Shown piece after piece: positions 27,995 to 37,658 of a stretch of 64,000 bases of DNA. The stretch's first letter is position 1, and the number at the start of each line of letters is the position of its first letter. The translations under genes were made by a program, and so were the position numbers. The notes under the pieces are model-generated. The model saw only the letters and a program-made list of their open reading frames with translations, searched no databases and was not told the DNA's origin. The DNA comes from Natronolimnohabitans sp. A-GB9 (GTDB taxonomy: Archaea > Halobacteriota > Halobacteria > Halobacteriales > Natrialbaceae), in contig NZ_JAVDDV010000001.1 in NCBI RefSeq assembly GCF_030848565.1, positions 124,001 through 188,000 on the forward strand. Direction: 5' to 3'.

Positions 27995-28324
27995 GGTCGC
28001 TCGAGAGCTACGAAGGCTCGTCCCTTATAGCTCCGCCATCGAGACGTCGATTCGTCCCGGAAACCAGGGTTCCCGCTCGCTCGTCATATCCGGCTCCATT
28101 CAGGTCAAACGGCTCGAAGAGTAGTCTTTTCGCGTCTGTGCAACTATTTCGCGACTCGAGTCGTTCGGGTCGCGTTCTTAGCTCACCGCTAAGCGTTCTC
28201 GCTGGCAGACCGGAACTGGCGCTGAACGGCCAGATTCTCACGTCACGACCGTTCGATTCCTGCGACCGTTTCGGAACCGATTACGTCGACTATACGTAAG
28301 GCACGCCACTGTCGACCGGGGGAC
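27995..28324. other. Intergenic region with two divergent promoters
   Basis: No gene is visible. The left side carries the MBL gene TATA element (GCTATAAGG on the minus strand). The right side has GACTATACGTAAGG about 30 nt before the GTG of the beta-helix gene. A short inverted repeat CTTAGC/GCTAAG (28177-28193) lies mid-region. Confidence 0.45.
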
Positions 28325-29818
28325 GTGACTACAGACGGTTCACGAACACAGCGATTCGGACGAAGAACGTATCTAAAAGGGTGTCTCGGCGGTCTCGGAA
28401 CGCTCTCGATCGCCGGCGTGGCGGCCGCGGACGATGTCGATGACCAGTACGATACCGTCGTCGACGTCGTCGAAGCAGGTGCAGACGACGAGGGCAACGA
28501 GTCCATCACGCCCGTCCTTCGAGAACACGTCGGCGACGACACACTCCTCGAATTCCCGCCAGGACGATTCTACATGGATGAGCAACTGCGACTCACCGAC
28601 TTTGAGAACGTCGGCTTCGTCGGCGAGGACGCGACGCTCGTTCCGGCGAACTACTACGCGTTCGACGGCCCACAGTATCGCCTGTTCCGGCTGGGAACGA
28701 GTTCGGCACCTGGTCGTGACCTTCGGTTCGAGAACTTCGACGTCGATCAGACCGCCACCGACACCGGGATCCGCGTTATCAGTGCCGAAGTTACGGACGG
28801 GCTTTCCGTCCGTGACGTAACGGTCCGTGGTGTCCACGACAGTGGGACGTGGGGCCCGGGACTGTTCAACGTCCTCGACCCCGACGGAGCGGGACTCGTC
28901 TCCTGTTTCCGTGCGGACGACGGCGGCGCCCACGTCGACGACACGCCAAACGAGGGCGGCATGTGGCGGGGCCCGACCGGTATCGTCGTCAACGAGAACC
29001 ATCACGGCACGCTCCAGTTCAGCAACTGTCGTCTGGGCGGATTCCCGGACAACGGACTGTACGCGTCGAACGATACCGGCTGGATCCACGTCGACGGCGG
29101 CAGCTACTGGAACAGCGGCACTGCATCGATCCGTCTCGACGGAACCGCCAGTACGGTCACGGACGCGGTCGTCGTCGTCGGCGAGAACCCACACGACGCT
29201 GCCGGCCAGCACGCGATCCGACTCGACGGCGGTCGCGCCGAACTCGAGAACGTCACCGTCGACGTCCCCGAGCCCAACAACGACGCGATCAGGATCATGA
29301 ACGACGTCGAGCGCGCCACGATCACGGAAACGGAACTCAGCCTCGGCGAGAACCCGTACACCGGGATTCGGATCAATCCCGAAGCGGGGCAGACGACACT
29401 CGAGGACGTCGCTATCGAGATCAAGGGCAGCGCCAACGCGGTGCGCATCCTCGGTGACGACGCCGACGGCGCCACCCTCGAGAACGTCCGGATCACCGGC
29501 GACGCTGCCGGGACCCGGAACCGCCACGCGATCTACTGTGAACGACACGACTGTCGATTCGTCGACCTCTCCGTCGAACAGCCGGGGCCTGACAGCCGGC
29601 GTGGCCTCGAACTCCGGGGTAGCGACTACCTCGTCGCCGACAGCGAGTTCGAGACGACCCATACCCCGATCGTCGTCAACGGGGCGACCGACGTCACCAT
29701 CGAGCACACGTCCGGGCGAGCCCGAACGGACGGCAACTCCGTGCGAATTACCGACGACGCTGGCTCGGTTACGCTTTCGGACAACGAGTTTCCCGACGGC
29801 GTACGCGACGATCGATAA
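28325..29818 (+). CDS. Tat-exported right-handed beta-helix protein
   Basis: The 497-residue precursor starts at GTG with RTQRFGRRTYLKGCLGGLGT, a twin-arginine signal. The mature protein is a chain of beta-helix rungs, with repeated strands such as LRFENFDV, LSVRDVTVRGV, LQFSNCRLGGF, AELENVTVDV, ATLENVRIT and ADSEFETTHTPIV, as in pectate-lyase or carbohydrate-binding folds. It is likely anchored or secreted at the cell surface and may bind or cleave polysaccharide; no catalytic residue can be picked out by eye. The start rests on a TATA-like TATACGTAAGG 27-30 nt upstream; no ATG precedes the signal. Confidence 0.85.
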   Translation: MTTDGSRTQRFGRRTYLKGCLGGLGTLSIAGVAAADDVDDQYDTVVDVVEAGADDEGNESITPVLREHVGDDTLLEFPPGRFYMDEQLRLTDFENVGFVGEDATLVPANYYAFDGPQYRLFRLGTSSAPGRDLRFENFDVDQTATDTGIRVISAEVTDGLSVRDVTVRGVHDSGTWGPGLFNVLDPDGAGLVSCFRADDGGAHVDDTPNEGGMWRGPTGIVVNENHHGTLQFSNCRLGGFPDNGLYASNDTGWIHVDGGSYWNSGTASIRLDGTASTVTDAVVVVGENPHDAAGQHAIRLDGGRAELENVTVDVPEPNNDAIRIMNDVERATITETELSLGENPYTGIRINPEAGQTTLEDVAIEIKGSANAVRILGDDADGATLENVRITGDAAGTRNRHAIYCERHDCRFVDLSVEQPGPDSRRGLELRGSDYLVADSEFETTHTPIVVNGATDVTIEHTSGRARTDGNSVRITDDAGSVTLSDNEFPDGVRDDR

Positions 29819-30014
29819 CCGACTCGAGACGGCGTCCTCGGACGCTCGTCCGACGAGAATATCGAAGTGTTCACGCAGGTAGCGAGCCGGGTGCGATCAT
29901 AAACTACGCCGAGACGTTCCTGCTCGTTCGCTTCGCTCACTGTGCGGGCTTCGACTCGTCTACTTCAAATCGCTCTAGCCGCTTTGCTCCTCGCGTAATT
30001 GCTCGGAGTAAAAG

Positions 30015-30088
30015 CGGGCCGGGCGCGATTTGAACACGCGACCGTCTGATTAAGAGTCAGACGCTCTGCCGGACTGAGCTACCGGCCC
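30015..30088 (-). tRNA. tRNA-Lys (anticodon CUU)
   Basis: On the minus strand the sequence folds as a 74-nt cloverleaf. The acceptor stem pairs GGGCCGG with CCGGCCC, the D arm is TAGCTCAGTCCGGCAGAGC, the anticodon loop is CTCTTAA (anticodon CTT, Lys) and the T arm is GCGTG-TTCAAAT-CGCGC. The discriminator base is G. There is no intron, and CCA is not encoded. It lies between the beta-helix gene and the TrkA-N/DHH gene. Confidence 0.95.
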
Positions 30089-30239
30089 TGTACCTCCGAC
30101 TTTTTGCCGGGTATTAAAATACGTTTCCCTTGAGTGCCGTTGTGACATCTGTGGACACAAATCAGTACGCGTTTCGATCCTCGCCTTCCCCTCCCCGAGA
30201 AAAGCTACATCGTCCGATAACAATCTTCGGGAGCGTTAA

Positions 30240-30260
30240 GTGTGGTCGGTCCGACCACAC
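30240..30260. promoter_or_regulatory. 21-nt perfect palindrome before the TrkA-N/DHH gene
   Basis: GTGTGGTCGG-T-CCGACCACAC is a perfect inverted repeat of 10-bp arms around one base. It ends 5 nt before the ATG at 30266 and begins next to the A/T-rich GCGTTAAG. It overlaps the expected transcription start, the position of a repressor operator. The repressor is not identified. Confidence 0.6.
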
Positions 30261-30265
30261 GTTTA

Positions 30266-31717
30266 ATGAGTACGGGGGTTACGATCTCGTCGATCTCTGA
30301 TTATGCTATCTTAGGCTGTGGGAGCGTTGGCTACGCCGTTGCGGAGGAACTCGTCGAGCAGGGCAAAGACGTCCGTATCGTCGACCGAGATGAGAGTCGC
30401 GTCGAATCCCTCCGGGATCAGGACCTGGACGCTCGTACCGCCGACATCCGCGAACCTGAGGCCGCCGAACTCGTCTCCGACCGCGACGTCGTTCTCATTC
30501 TCGCTTCCGACGTCGAATCGAACAAACGCGCCGTCGAGCACATTCGTGAGATCGACGACACGCAGTTCGTCGTCGCCCGTGCGAGCGATCCCGTCTCCGG
30601 GGACGAACTCGAGGAACTCGGCGCCGACATCGTCATCAACCCCTCCTCGGTGATCGCCGAATCCGCGCTTCGAGCGCTCGAGTCCGGCGAACTCGAGTAC
30701 AACGCGGGGAAACTCGCCCAGCTGTTAGAGGAGACCAACGAGCGGCTGGCGATCGTCACCCAGGACAGCCCCGATCCAGACTCGATCGCCAGCGCGGCAG
30801 CGTTACAGGCGATCGCAGACCACCTCGGGATCGAATCGGATATCATCTACCTGGGTGACGTGGGCCACCAGGAGAACCGCGCGTTCGTCAACCTGCTGGG
30901 GATCGACCTGGTCCAGTGGGACGAGATCGAGGACTACTCCGTCTACGACACCGCCGCACTGGTCGATCACACAACCACCGACGGGATGGATCTCTCCGTC
31001 GACATCGTCATCGACCACCACGAGGCCGAGTCGGAGTTCGAACCCGAGTTCGTCGACATCCGGCCGAACATGTCCTCGACGTCGACGATCATGACCAAGT
31101 ACATCCAGGAGTTCGACATGAACGTCTCCGAAGAGGTCGCGACGGCCCTGCTGTATGGCATCCGCGCGGAGACCCTGGATTTCAAACGCGACACGACCCC
31201 TGCCGATCTGACTGCCGCCGCCTATCTCTACCCCTTCGCGAATCACGACACCCTAGAACAGGTCGAGTCGCCGTCGATGTCCCCCGAGACGCTGGACGTC
31301 CTCGCCGAGGCGATCACCAACCGCGACGTCCAGGGGAGCCATCTGGTCTCGAACGCCGGCTTCGTCCGCGACCGCGAGGCACTGACCCAGGCTGCGAGCC
31401 ATCTGCTGAACTTAGAGGGTGTCACGACGACGGCGGTCTTCGGAATCGCCGACGAAACCATCTTTCTCGCCGGCCGCTCGAAGGATATCCGTATCAACAT
31501 CGGCAAAGTCCTCGAAGATGCCTACGGCGAGATGGGTGAAACTGCGGGCCACTCGACACAGGCCAGCGCGGAGATTCCGCTGGGTATCTTCACTGGAATC
31601 GAAATTTCCGAAGACACGCGGGATACCTTACTCGATCTCACCGAGGAGGCCGTCAAGCGGACGCTGTTCGACGCGATGGGCGTCGACGGCAGCAGCGAGG
31701 GATCGAACGGGAACTGA
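30266..31717 (+). CDS. TrkA-N / DHH-DHHA1 phosphoesterase fusion protein
   Basis: The 483-residue protein joins an N-terminal RCK/TrkA-N Rossmann domain (residues ~10-125; AILGCGSVGYAVAEEL and VRIVDRDESRV) to a DHH-family phosphoesterase. The DHH motifs are visible as QDSPDPDSIASAAAL near 163, AALVDHTTTDG and IDHHEAESEF, and a DHHA1 domain forms the C-terminus. DHH proteins hydrolyse phosphodiesters such as cyclic dinucleotides, pAp or nanoRNA, and the NAD-binding RCK domain may sense a ligand. ATG 30266 follows the palindrome directly; the frame upstream of it is not conserved. This layout is known from other archaeal genomes; its substrate is not. Confidence 0.88.
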   Translation: MSTGVTISSISDYAILGCGSVGYAVAEELVEQGKDVRIVDRDESRVESLRDQDLDARTADIREPEAAELVSDRDVVLILASDVESNKRAVEHIREIDDTQFVVARASDPVSGDELEELGADIVINPSSVIAESALRALESGELEYNAGKLAQLLEETNERLAIVTQDSPDPDSIASAAALQAIADHLGIESDIIYLGDVGHQENRAFVNLLGIDLVQWDEIEDYSVYDTAALVDHTTTDGMDLSVDIVIDHHEAESEFEPEFVDIRPNMSSTSTIMTKYIQEFDMNVSEEVATALLYGIRAETLDFKRDTTPADLTAAAYLYPFANHDTLEQVESPSMSPETLDVLAEAITNRDVQGSHLVSNAGFVRDREALTQAASHLLNLEGVTTTAVFGIADETIFLAGRSKDIRINIGKVLEDAYGEMGETAGHSTQASAEIPLGIFTGIEISEDTRDTLLDLTEEAVKRTLFDAMGVDGSSEGSNGN

Positions 31718-31797
31718 TACTGTCGGACAGCAGTCACTGCAGCGGGGTCGCCTGACGGAAGCGGCGACTGCTCACAATAGTTCTGTCGGGAGTCTGA
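31715..31797 (+). repeat. TGA-flanked palindromic repeat, family A, on the stop codon of the DHH protein
   Basis: The stop TGA continues TACTGTCGGACAGCAGTCAC, and the element ends CTGTCGGGAGTC-TGA. The interior AGCGGGGTCGCCTGACGGAAGC corresponds to that of the copy at 39181. Confidence 0.82.
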
Positions 31798-31915
31798 TAC
31801 AGGAGACATCGCGACTACCGCAGCGTTGTCCGGGCGACCGATCGTCAACACCAGGCTGGATATCGGCGCAGTAAACTCGCAGCGTCGGTCCCGATCGACC
31901 GGCGACTCGAGTCGC

Positions 31916-32221
31916 CTACGCGATCAGTTCGTCCTCTTCCTCGTCGGGCTGTTTGACCCGTTCGACGACGTCGTTGATGAGGATCACGTCGCCGACGGCT
32001 CGAACCCAGCGGTAGGGGACGATGACGCCCTGCCCACTCCGGGAGGCGTCGGTAAACAGTTCGGAGTTCAAGTCACCGAGCGCGAGTCCGGTGACGGTCT
32101 GACCGTCGACGTTCAATCGGAGGTCTTCGACTTCGCCGACGAAGACGCCGTTGTTCGAGTAGACCTCGCGTCCGACGAGGGAGGTAATTTCCTGGGGTGT
32201 GTCGTCCATGTATTGGCTCAT
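31916..32221 (-). CDS. PRC-barrel domain protein
   Basis: The 101-residue protein has the PRC-barrel pattern: SLVGREVYSNNGVFVGEVED, LALGDLNSELF and VIVPYRWVRAVGDVILIND, ending in an acidic tail. Stand-alone archaeal PRC-barrel proteins are thought to bind RNA-processing or membrane partners, but no role is established. MSQYMDDTPQ at 32221 is used; a second in-frame ATG four codons later (32209) is equally possible because the TATA-like AAAGTTAAGG upstream fits it better. Confidence 0.85.
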   Translation of the reverse strand: MSQYMDDTPQEITSLVGREVYSNNGVFVGEVEDLRLNVDGQTVTGLALGDLNSELFTDASRSGQGVIVPYRWVRAVGDVILINDVVERVKQPDEEEDELIA

Positions 32222-32395
32222 GCGTGGGGTTCCCTTAACTTTTGGTCAGACGTACCAGTCGCAGTCGTTACCGGTCTCGTCGCGATAACAGTGGCGAACC
32301 CTCACCCATTCGATTACGTTTCGAGACGGTGGTAACGGCGTCGGCAGTTCGATCGGCCGACCGCATCCGGACGACACGCAAACGCCCTCGAGTCG

Positions 32396-33520
32396 CTACT
32401 CCTCGAGTATCGAGTCGACGGCCGCGTGATCGATCAATAGTTCCTCCATCCGATCGACGGTTTCGGCGTCCCGCGTTCGACCGCTTCGGACGACGTCTTC
32501 GGCACGTTCGACGGTCGTGAGCGTGTCCGTCTGGACGGAGAGTATCGGCATCGATTTCTCCGCAGCCTGGCCGACGATCGCTCCCGACGGCCTGTGGCCT
32601 CCGGTCAGGATGAGACAGCGAACGCCGGGTGCCTCGAGTGCGGCTGTGTGGATTTCGGCGCGGTCGCCGCCGGTGATCACGGCGGCGTCTTTCGTCCGGC
32701 GGAAGTGTCGTAAGGCGCTGTCGGCGCCCATCGCACCGACGCTGAACCGTTCGACGTAGCCGTCTTTCCCCTCCTCGACGAGCATCGTGGCGCCGAGTTC
32801 GTCGGCCAGATCGCCGACCGTCACACCCGAGAGCGTCCGCTCGCTTGGAATTACGCCGAAGACGTCGATCCCCCGCCCTTCGAGGTAGGGGACGACGTCG
32901 GTCTCGAGGGTATCGTAGACGGCGTCGGCGACGTCGTTGAAAACGACACCGGCGAGTCGGTCGCCGAAGGCCTCGGCTGCAGCGAGGATGGCGTCGACGT
33001 CGCCGGGAACTTCGTAGGCGGCGACGAGGACGACACGGGCGTCGAGCAACGCTGCGATATCAGCGTCGGTGAGATCGATAATCCCACCGAGGTCGTAGGT
33101 CGTGCCGCCCTCGACGAACAGTCGGTCACGGCCGTCAGAAACCGTCCCGAAGGCCTCGAGGATCCGCTCTCGGAGTTCATCGGGCGACTCACGACCGCGG
33201 ATCGCTTGCTCGATGAACGTCGGCGAGTAGACGATCGGCTCCAGGTCGTGCATCTCGGCCTCGAGGTCGAGCAACTCGCGGGCGAGCAACGGATCTTCGT
33301 CTAGGGTCTTCCCGACGTTGCTCTCCAGTCGGGTTCCTTTTGGTTTCATGTAGCCGACGCTGTCACCGTCGTCGGCCGCGATCCGGGCGAGTGCCAGCGC
33401 GATCGCCGTCTTGCCGGTACTCTCGGGGAGCGAACTGACGAGGACGGTGTCCGTGTCGTTCGTGTCGATCTCGGTCGGTTCGTGCTCGGTCGTCTCTGGG
33501 TCGGTGTCGGTATCGCTCAT
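32396..33520 (-). CDS. Phosphotransacetylase-family protein (AAA/BioD-like and DRTGG domains)
   Basis: The 374-residue protein starts with an acidic leader and a BioD/dethiobiotin-synthase-like P-loop region: VLVSSLPESTGKTAIALALA with VGYMKPKGTRL. A second domain follows from ~210 (GVIPSERTLSGVTVGDLADELGAT, MGADSALRHFRR), the DRTGG module seen in N-terminal halves of large phosphotransacetylases. The C-terminal catalytic PTA domain is absent, so phosphate transfer itself is unlikely; it may be a regulatory partner. Its ATG overlaps the stop of the acetyl-CoA synthetase gene by 4 nt, so the two are co-translated. Confidence 0.85.
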   Translation of the reverse strand: MSDTDTDPETTEHEPTEIDTNDTDTVLVSSLPESTGKTAIALALARIAADDGDSVGYMKPKGTRLESNVGKTLDEDPLLARELLDLEAEMHDLEPIVYSPTFIEQAIRGRESPDELRERILEAFGTVSDGRDRLFVEGGTTYDLGGIIDLTDADIAALLDARVVLVAAYEVPGDVDAILAAAEAFGDRLAGVVFNDVADAVYDTLETDVVPYLEGRGIDVFGVIPSERTLSGVTVGDLADELGATMLVEEGKDGYVERFSVGAMGADSALRHFRRTKDAAVITGGDRAEIHTAALEAPGVRCLILTGGHRPSGAIVGQAAEKSMPILSVQTDTLTTVERAEDVVRSGRTRDAETVDRMEELLIDHAAVDSILEE

Positions 33521-35631
33521 TGGTCTGGATCGGTCTCGAGCTCGTCGGTGTCGACGGTAAGTCTGAGGTCGATCGCCTGTACGCCATCGGGGCCCGCAAC
33601 CAGCGGATTAATATCGAGTTCGAGGACCGACGGGAAGTCGGTCACCAGCTGTGAGAGGCGCTGGATCGTCTCGACGACGCCGTCGACGTCGGCAGGTTCA
33701 CGTCCGCGGGCGCCGCGTAACAGCGGCGTCGCCTGGATCTCGTCGACCATCGCCCGCGCTTCGTCCTCGCCGATCGGGGCGACGCGGACCGACGTATCCT
33801 CTAAGATCTCGACGAAGATGCCGCCGAGGCCGAACAGCAACAGTGGGCCGAACTGCGGGTCACGGTTCATCCCGACAATCGTTTCGGTCGCGTCATCGAG
33901 GTCGACCTGCTCCTGGACCTGCACGCCGAGGACGGTCGCGTCGGGCTGGTAGTTGCGTGCTCGAGCGACGAGATCCTCGTAGGCGTCGTAGACGTCCTCG
34001 TCGGCGACGCCGATCTTGACGCCGCCGATATCGGACTTGTGGGAGATGTCGGGACTGACGATCTTCATGACGACGTCGCCCTCGATCGACGTGGCGACCT
34101 CGCGGGCCCGGTTCGGGTCGTCGACGATCTCTCCGTCGGGTGTCGGGATGCCGTAGGCGTCGAACAGGTCCATCGACTCGACGCCCAGACGGTTGTCGTC
34201 GCGGTCGGTCGCCCGTGTAAGGATCTCGCGGGCACGCTCGCGGTCGACGTCGAACCGTTCGGGCTCGTCGATCGTCCGCTCGCGGACGTCGCGGTAGGTC
34301 GCCAGCGCATCGAGACCCGATACCGCCCGGGACGGATCGAAGTAGTTCGGAATGCCGAAATCACGGAGGACTTCCTCGGCGGCACGAGCCCGTTGTCCTC
34401 CCATCAGACAGGCGACGACGGGCGTCTCGTGTGCTTGGCGTTTCTCGATGATCGTCTCGGCGAGGTTGTCGTATTCTAAGACCGCCGTCGGCGAACTGAC
34501 GACGACCGCACTACCGACGTTTGAGTCCTCGAGAACGATCGATAAGGCCTCGCCGAAGCGTTCGGCGTCGGCATCACCGATGATGTCGATCGGGTTGTAG
34601 ACGCTCGCTTCGTCGGGCATCGCCGCGGCGAGTTCGTCGATCGTCTCGTCTTCGAAGTCGGCGATCTCGAGGGTCGAATCACCCACTGCGTCAGTCGTGA
34701 GCACGCCGGGACCGCCGGCGTTCGTGACGACGGCCACGCCGTCGCTGTCGGGTTCGGGCAGCCCGGAAAGCGCCCGCGAGTAGTCGAACAGTTCCTGGAC
34801 GGAGTCCGCGCGGATAACGCCAGCCTGCTCGAGGCCGGCCTCGTAGGCGCGCTCGCTGCCGGCGATCGCGCCAGTGTGAGAGGAGGCGGCCTGTGCGCCG
34901 GCGTCGGTCCGGCCCGACTTGACGAGGACGATCGGCGTCTCGTCGGTGACCGCACGGGCCGTCTCGACGAACTCGTCACCGTCGTCGATCCCCTCGAGGT
35001 AGCCGATGATGACGTCGGTGTCGGGATCGTCGCCCCACTCGCGGACGAAGTCGGTCTCGTCGAGAACGGCCTTGTTACCGAGTGAGACGACGTCCCGGAA
35101 GCCGATCCCCTGCTCGTTGGCCCAGTCGAGTACGGCGGTGATGAACGCCCCCGACTGGCTCATAAAGGAGATCGAGCCCTCGATGGCGTCCTCGGGACCG
35201 AAACTCGCGTTCATATCGTTTCGCGTCGACATGATCCCGAGGCTGTTGGGGCCGACGACGTTGAGATCGTAGTCGGCGGCGACCTCGCGCAGTCGGCGCT
35301 CGCGTTCGGCACCTTCACCGCCAGTCTCGGAGAAGCCGGCGGTGATGACGACGACGTTTCGGGTTCCCGTCTCGCCGATCTCGCGCAGCGTCCCGGCGAC
35401 GGCGTCGGGTGGGACTACGACGACCGCCAACTCGATCGGCGGCGCACTCGACACGTCTTCGTAACACTCGAGACCGAGCACCTCGTCGCGACTCGGATTG
35501 ATCGGTACGACGTCGCCGCCGAACGTGTCCCGGAGGTTCTCCAGGATCGCGCGGCCGACGGCGCCTTCACGGTCGGTCGCCCCGACTACGGCGACGGTCT
35601 CGGGATCGAATAAGTCGACTAGCCGTCCCAT
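33517..35631 (-). CDS. ADP-forming acetyl-CoA synthetase (fused alpha-beta subunits)
   Basis: It converts acetyl-CoA, ADP and phosphate to acetate and ATP, the archaeal energy-conserving route. The 704-residue chain has the CoA-binding domain (VAVVGATDREGAVGRAILENL), the succinyl-CoA-ligase-like domain with catalytic His in AASSHTGAIAGSERA, and the C-terminal ATP-grasp domain (VVMKIVSPDISHKSDIGGVK; LFGLGGIFVEILED). ATG 35631 (MGRLVDLFDP) was chosen over a start 12 codons upstream. The overlap with the downstream phosphotransacetylase-like gene suggests a two-gene operon. Confidence 0.93.
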   Translation of the reverse strand: MGRLVDLFDPETVAVVGATDREGAVGRAILENLRDTFGGDVVPINPSRDEVLGLECYEDVSSAPPIELAVVVVPPDAVAGTLREIGETGTRNVVVITAGFSETGGEGAERERRLREVAADYDLNVVGPNSLGIMSTRNDMNASFGPEDAIEGSISFMSQSGAFITAVLDWANEQGIGFRDVVSLGNKAVLDETDFVREWGDDPDTDVIIGYLEGIDDGDEFVETARAVTDETPIVLVKSGRTDAGAQAASSHTGAIAGSERAYEAGLEQAGVIRADSVQELFDYSRALSGLPEPDSDGVAVVTNAGGPGVLTTDAVGDSTLEIADFEDETIDELAAAMPDEASVYNPIDIIGDADAERFGEALSIVLEDSNVGSAVVVSSPTAVLEYDNLAETIIEKRQAHETPVVACLMGGQRARAAEEVLRDFGIPNYFDPSRAVSGLDALATYRDVRERTIDEPERFDVDRERAREILTRATDRDDNRLGVESMDLFDAYGIPTPDGEIVDDPNRAREVATSIEGDVVMKIVSPDISHKSDIGGVKIGVADEDVYDAYEDLVARARNYQPDATVLGVQVQEQVDLDDATETIVGMNRDPQFGPLLLFGLGGIFVEILEDTSVRVAPIGEDEARAMVDEIQATPLLRGARGREPADVDGVVETIQRLSQLVTDFPSVLELDINPLVAGPDGVQAIDLRLTVDTDELETDPDQ

Positions 35632-35710
35632 CGTTCGACAAGTCGACACGTATGGAAGTAAAGCCACTCCCTACTCCCAGTCGGGGAGAACCTCGCAGAG
35701 AATAGAACGA

Positions 35711-36814
35711 TCAGTGCATCGAGATCGCAGATCCGGACCGATCGGAGACAGCGATCGCGAACAGGTAGAAAACGATCGCGACGACGACGATCGATCCTCC
35801 GGGTGGAAGATCCGCGCTGATCGCAAACGCTAGCCCGCCCAACACTGCGATCTGGCCGACCAGGATCGAGAGATACAGCGTCTCGCGAAAGCTCCGGGCG
35901 ACCTGTGAGGCAGTCGCGACTGGGATCACGAGCATCGCGGCGACGAGGATCACGCCCAGGATCTGCATCGCGCCGACGACGACAACCGCGGTCATGACGA
36001 TCAACAGGGTGTTGTAGCGGTCGACGTTCAGCCGTGCGACGCGGGCTGCCTGCTCGTCGAACGTAATAAAGAGCAGTTGCTTGTAGGTCACGGCGACGAC
36101 GGCGACGACGGCGACGGTGAGAAGTGCCACCATTAGTGCTCCTTCGATGGTGACAATCGAGAGGTTGCCAAACAGGAAGCCCTCGATGTCGATCGCCATC
36201 GCGGCGAAGTCCCGACCCCAGCTGATGAGCAACGTCCCGACTGCGAAGCTCCCGCTGAGAATGATCGCGATCGGCACGTCGCCGTAGCTGTTCGTCCGTT
36301 CGGTCAGTCGCTGGAGTCCAATCGCGCCGAGTACGCTCACGACGAGCGCGACGAACAGCAGCGAGCCGTGCCAGCCGGTGGCGGCGATAAACAGGACTCC
36401 GATGGCGACACCCGCAAACGCCGTGTGAGCGAGCGTCTCGCCGATAAGCGCCATCTGGCGGTGCACCAGATAGGTTCCCACGAGCGGCGCGACGATTCCG
36501 ATGAGGACGCCCGTCGCGATCATCCGCCATATGAACGCATACCGTAAAACGCTCGTCCCGAGGTAGACGTCCATATAGGCACCCACGATCAGGAACTGCT
36601 CGAACGCAAGCGTCGCGTAGGGTCCGACGACGGCCCACTCGGGCGCAAACCGGAGCCAATCGAGGAGGACAAACCCGATCATCAGGACCGCGAACAGGCC
36701 CGTCGCGGCGATCCCGACGAACTCGAGGCGTTCTCGCATCGTGTCTCCGAGAAACCACGCGAGACGGCTGGTGTTTCGCTCGATCGTCTCCTCGGATCGT
36801 GTGTCCAGGCTCAT
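35711..36814 (-). CDS. znuB: Zinc/metal ABC transporter permease (ZnuB type)
   Basis: The 367-residue permease has about eight to nine transmembrane helices and belongs to the ABC-3 family of Zn/Mn uptake systems. The conserved blocks are VHRQMALIGETLAHTAFAGVAIG and LGVILVAAMLVIPVATA. A ~45-residue cytoplasmic N-terminus and an extra N-terminal helix precede the family core. Its ATG overlaps the stop codon of the ATPase gene by 4 nt. The pairing with ZnuC and ZnuA shows a complete uptake system; zinc is inferred from the His-rich partner at 39440, and manganese is not excluded. Confidence 0.9.
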   Translation of the reverse strand: MSLDTRSEETIERNTSRLAWFLGDTMRERLEFVGIAATGLFAVLMIGFVLLDWLRFAPEWAVVGPYATLAFEQFLIVGAYMDVYLGTSVLRYAFIWRMIATGVLIGIVAPLVGTYLVHRQMALIGETLAHTAFAGVAIGVLFIAATGWHGSLLFVALVVSVLGAIGLQRLTERTNSYGDVPIAIILSGSFAVGTLLISWGRDFAAMAIDIEGFLFGNLSIVTIEGALMVALLTVAVVAVVAVTYKQLLFITFDEQAARVARLNVDRYNTLLIVMTAVVVVGAMQILGVILVAAMLVIPVATASQVARSFRETLYLSILVGQIAVLGGLAFAISADLPPGGSIVVVAIVFYLFAIAVSDRSGSAISMH

Positions 36815-37554
36815 GGATGATCGTGTTCGACGACGCCGTGAGCCGCGCCGTAGGCTTCCGCTAAGGCGTCGCTCTCGAGGAACGAAACGGTGTCTCCGTG
36901 GTGGTACAGCTTCGTGTTGATACAGGCGATTTTGTTCACGTGTTTGGTGAGAACGTCGATGTCGTGTTCGATGAGGATGATCGTGATCCCCTTCCGATTG
37001 AGGTCGTCGAGGAGGCCATAGAACTGATCGCGGGACTGGGCGTCGACGCCGACGGTCGGCTCGTCCAGTGCCAGCAGGTCGGCCTCTGAGGCAAGCGCTC
37101 GCGCAATGAAGGCACGCTGGCGCTGGCCGCCAGAGAGCTGGTTGATCCGTCGCTCGGCCAGATCCGCGATATCGACCGTTCGAAGCGCATCGTCGACGAT
37201 CTCGTAATCGGCTTCTCGAAGCCGCGAGTGGCCGACGTGTGCGAACCGACCCATCGTTACCGCTTCCCGGACGGTGATCGGCATCGTTCCGCCTCTGTCG
37301 GTCGATCGCTGGGCGACGTAGCCGATGCGTTCGCCGTCCTCGAACTCCTGGGCCGGCTCGCCGAACAGCTCGACCGAGCCGCTATCGGGCTGTTGCAGGC
37401 CGAGCATGAGGTGCAACAGTGTCGTCTTGCCCGAGCCGTTCGGCCCGATCAATCCGAGGAAGTCTCCCTGCTCGACCGACAGCGAGATCTCCTCGACTGC
37501 AGTCTTCTCGCCGTAGGCGAACGTAACGTCGTCGACGGTGACAGCCGGCTTCAC
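36811..37554 (-). CDS. znuC: Zinc/metal ABC transporter ATP-binding protein (ZnuC type)
   Basis: The 247-residue ABC ATPase has Walker A GLIGPNGSGKTTLLHLML near residue 35, Q-loop GYVAQRSTD, the signature NQLSGGQRQRAFIARAL, Walker B ADLLALDEPTVGVD and the switch His in IILIEHDIDVL. It powers metal import by ZnuB at the inner face of the membrane. It lies between znuA (104 nt upstream) and znuB, which it overlaps by 4 nt. Confidence 0.94.
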   Translation of the reverse strand: MKPAVTVDDVTFAYGEKTAVEEISLSVEQGDFLGLIGPNGSGKTTLLHLMLGLQQPDSGSVELFGEPAQEFEDGERIGYVAQRSTDRGGTMPITVREAVTMGRFAHVGHSRLREADYEIVDDALRTVDIADLAERRINQLSGGQRQRAFIARALASEADLLALDEPTVGVDAQSRDQFYGLLDDLNRKGITIILIEHDIDVLTKHVNKIACINTKLYHHGDTVSFLESDALAEAYGAAHGVVEHDHP

Positions 37555-37658
37555 GGTGATCGTACCCGGTTCTTGAGCGTCGTGCGGTTTAGTTCTTCTA
37601 TCTCGCCCCGACGATCGTATCTATCAGCTGTCCGGTGAAGTCGTCGACTACGCATGCT

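Noticed and set aside
35619-36758. 379-residue Arg-rich frame overlapping znuB
   Set aside because: It is an alternate frame of the permease gene with no family motif and non-haloarchaeal charge balance.
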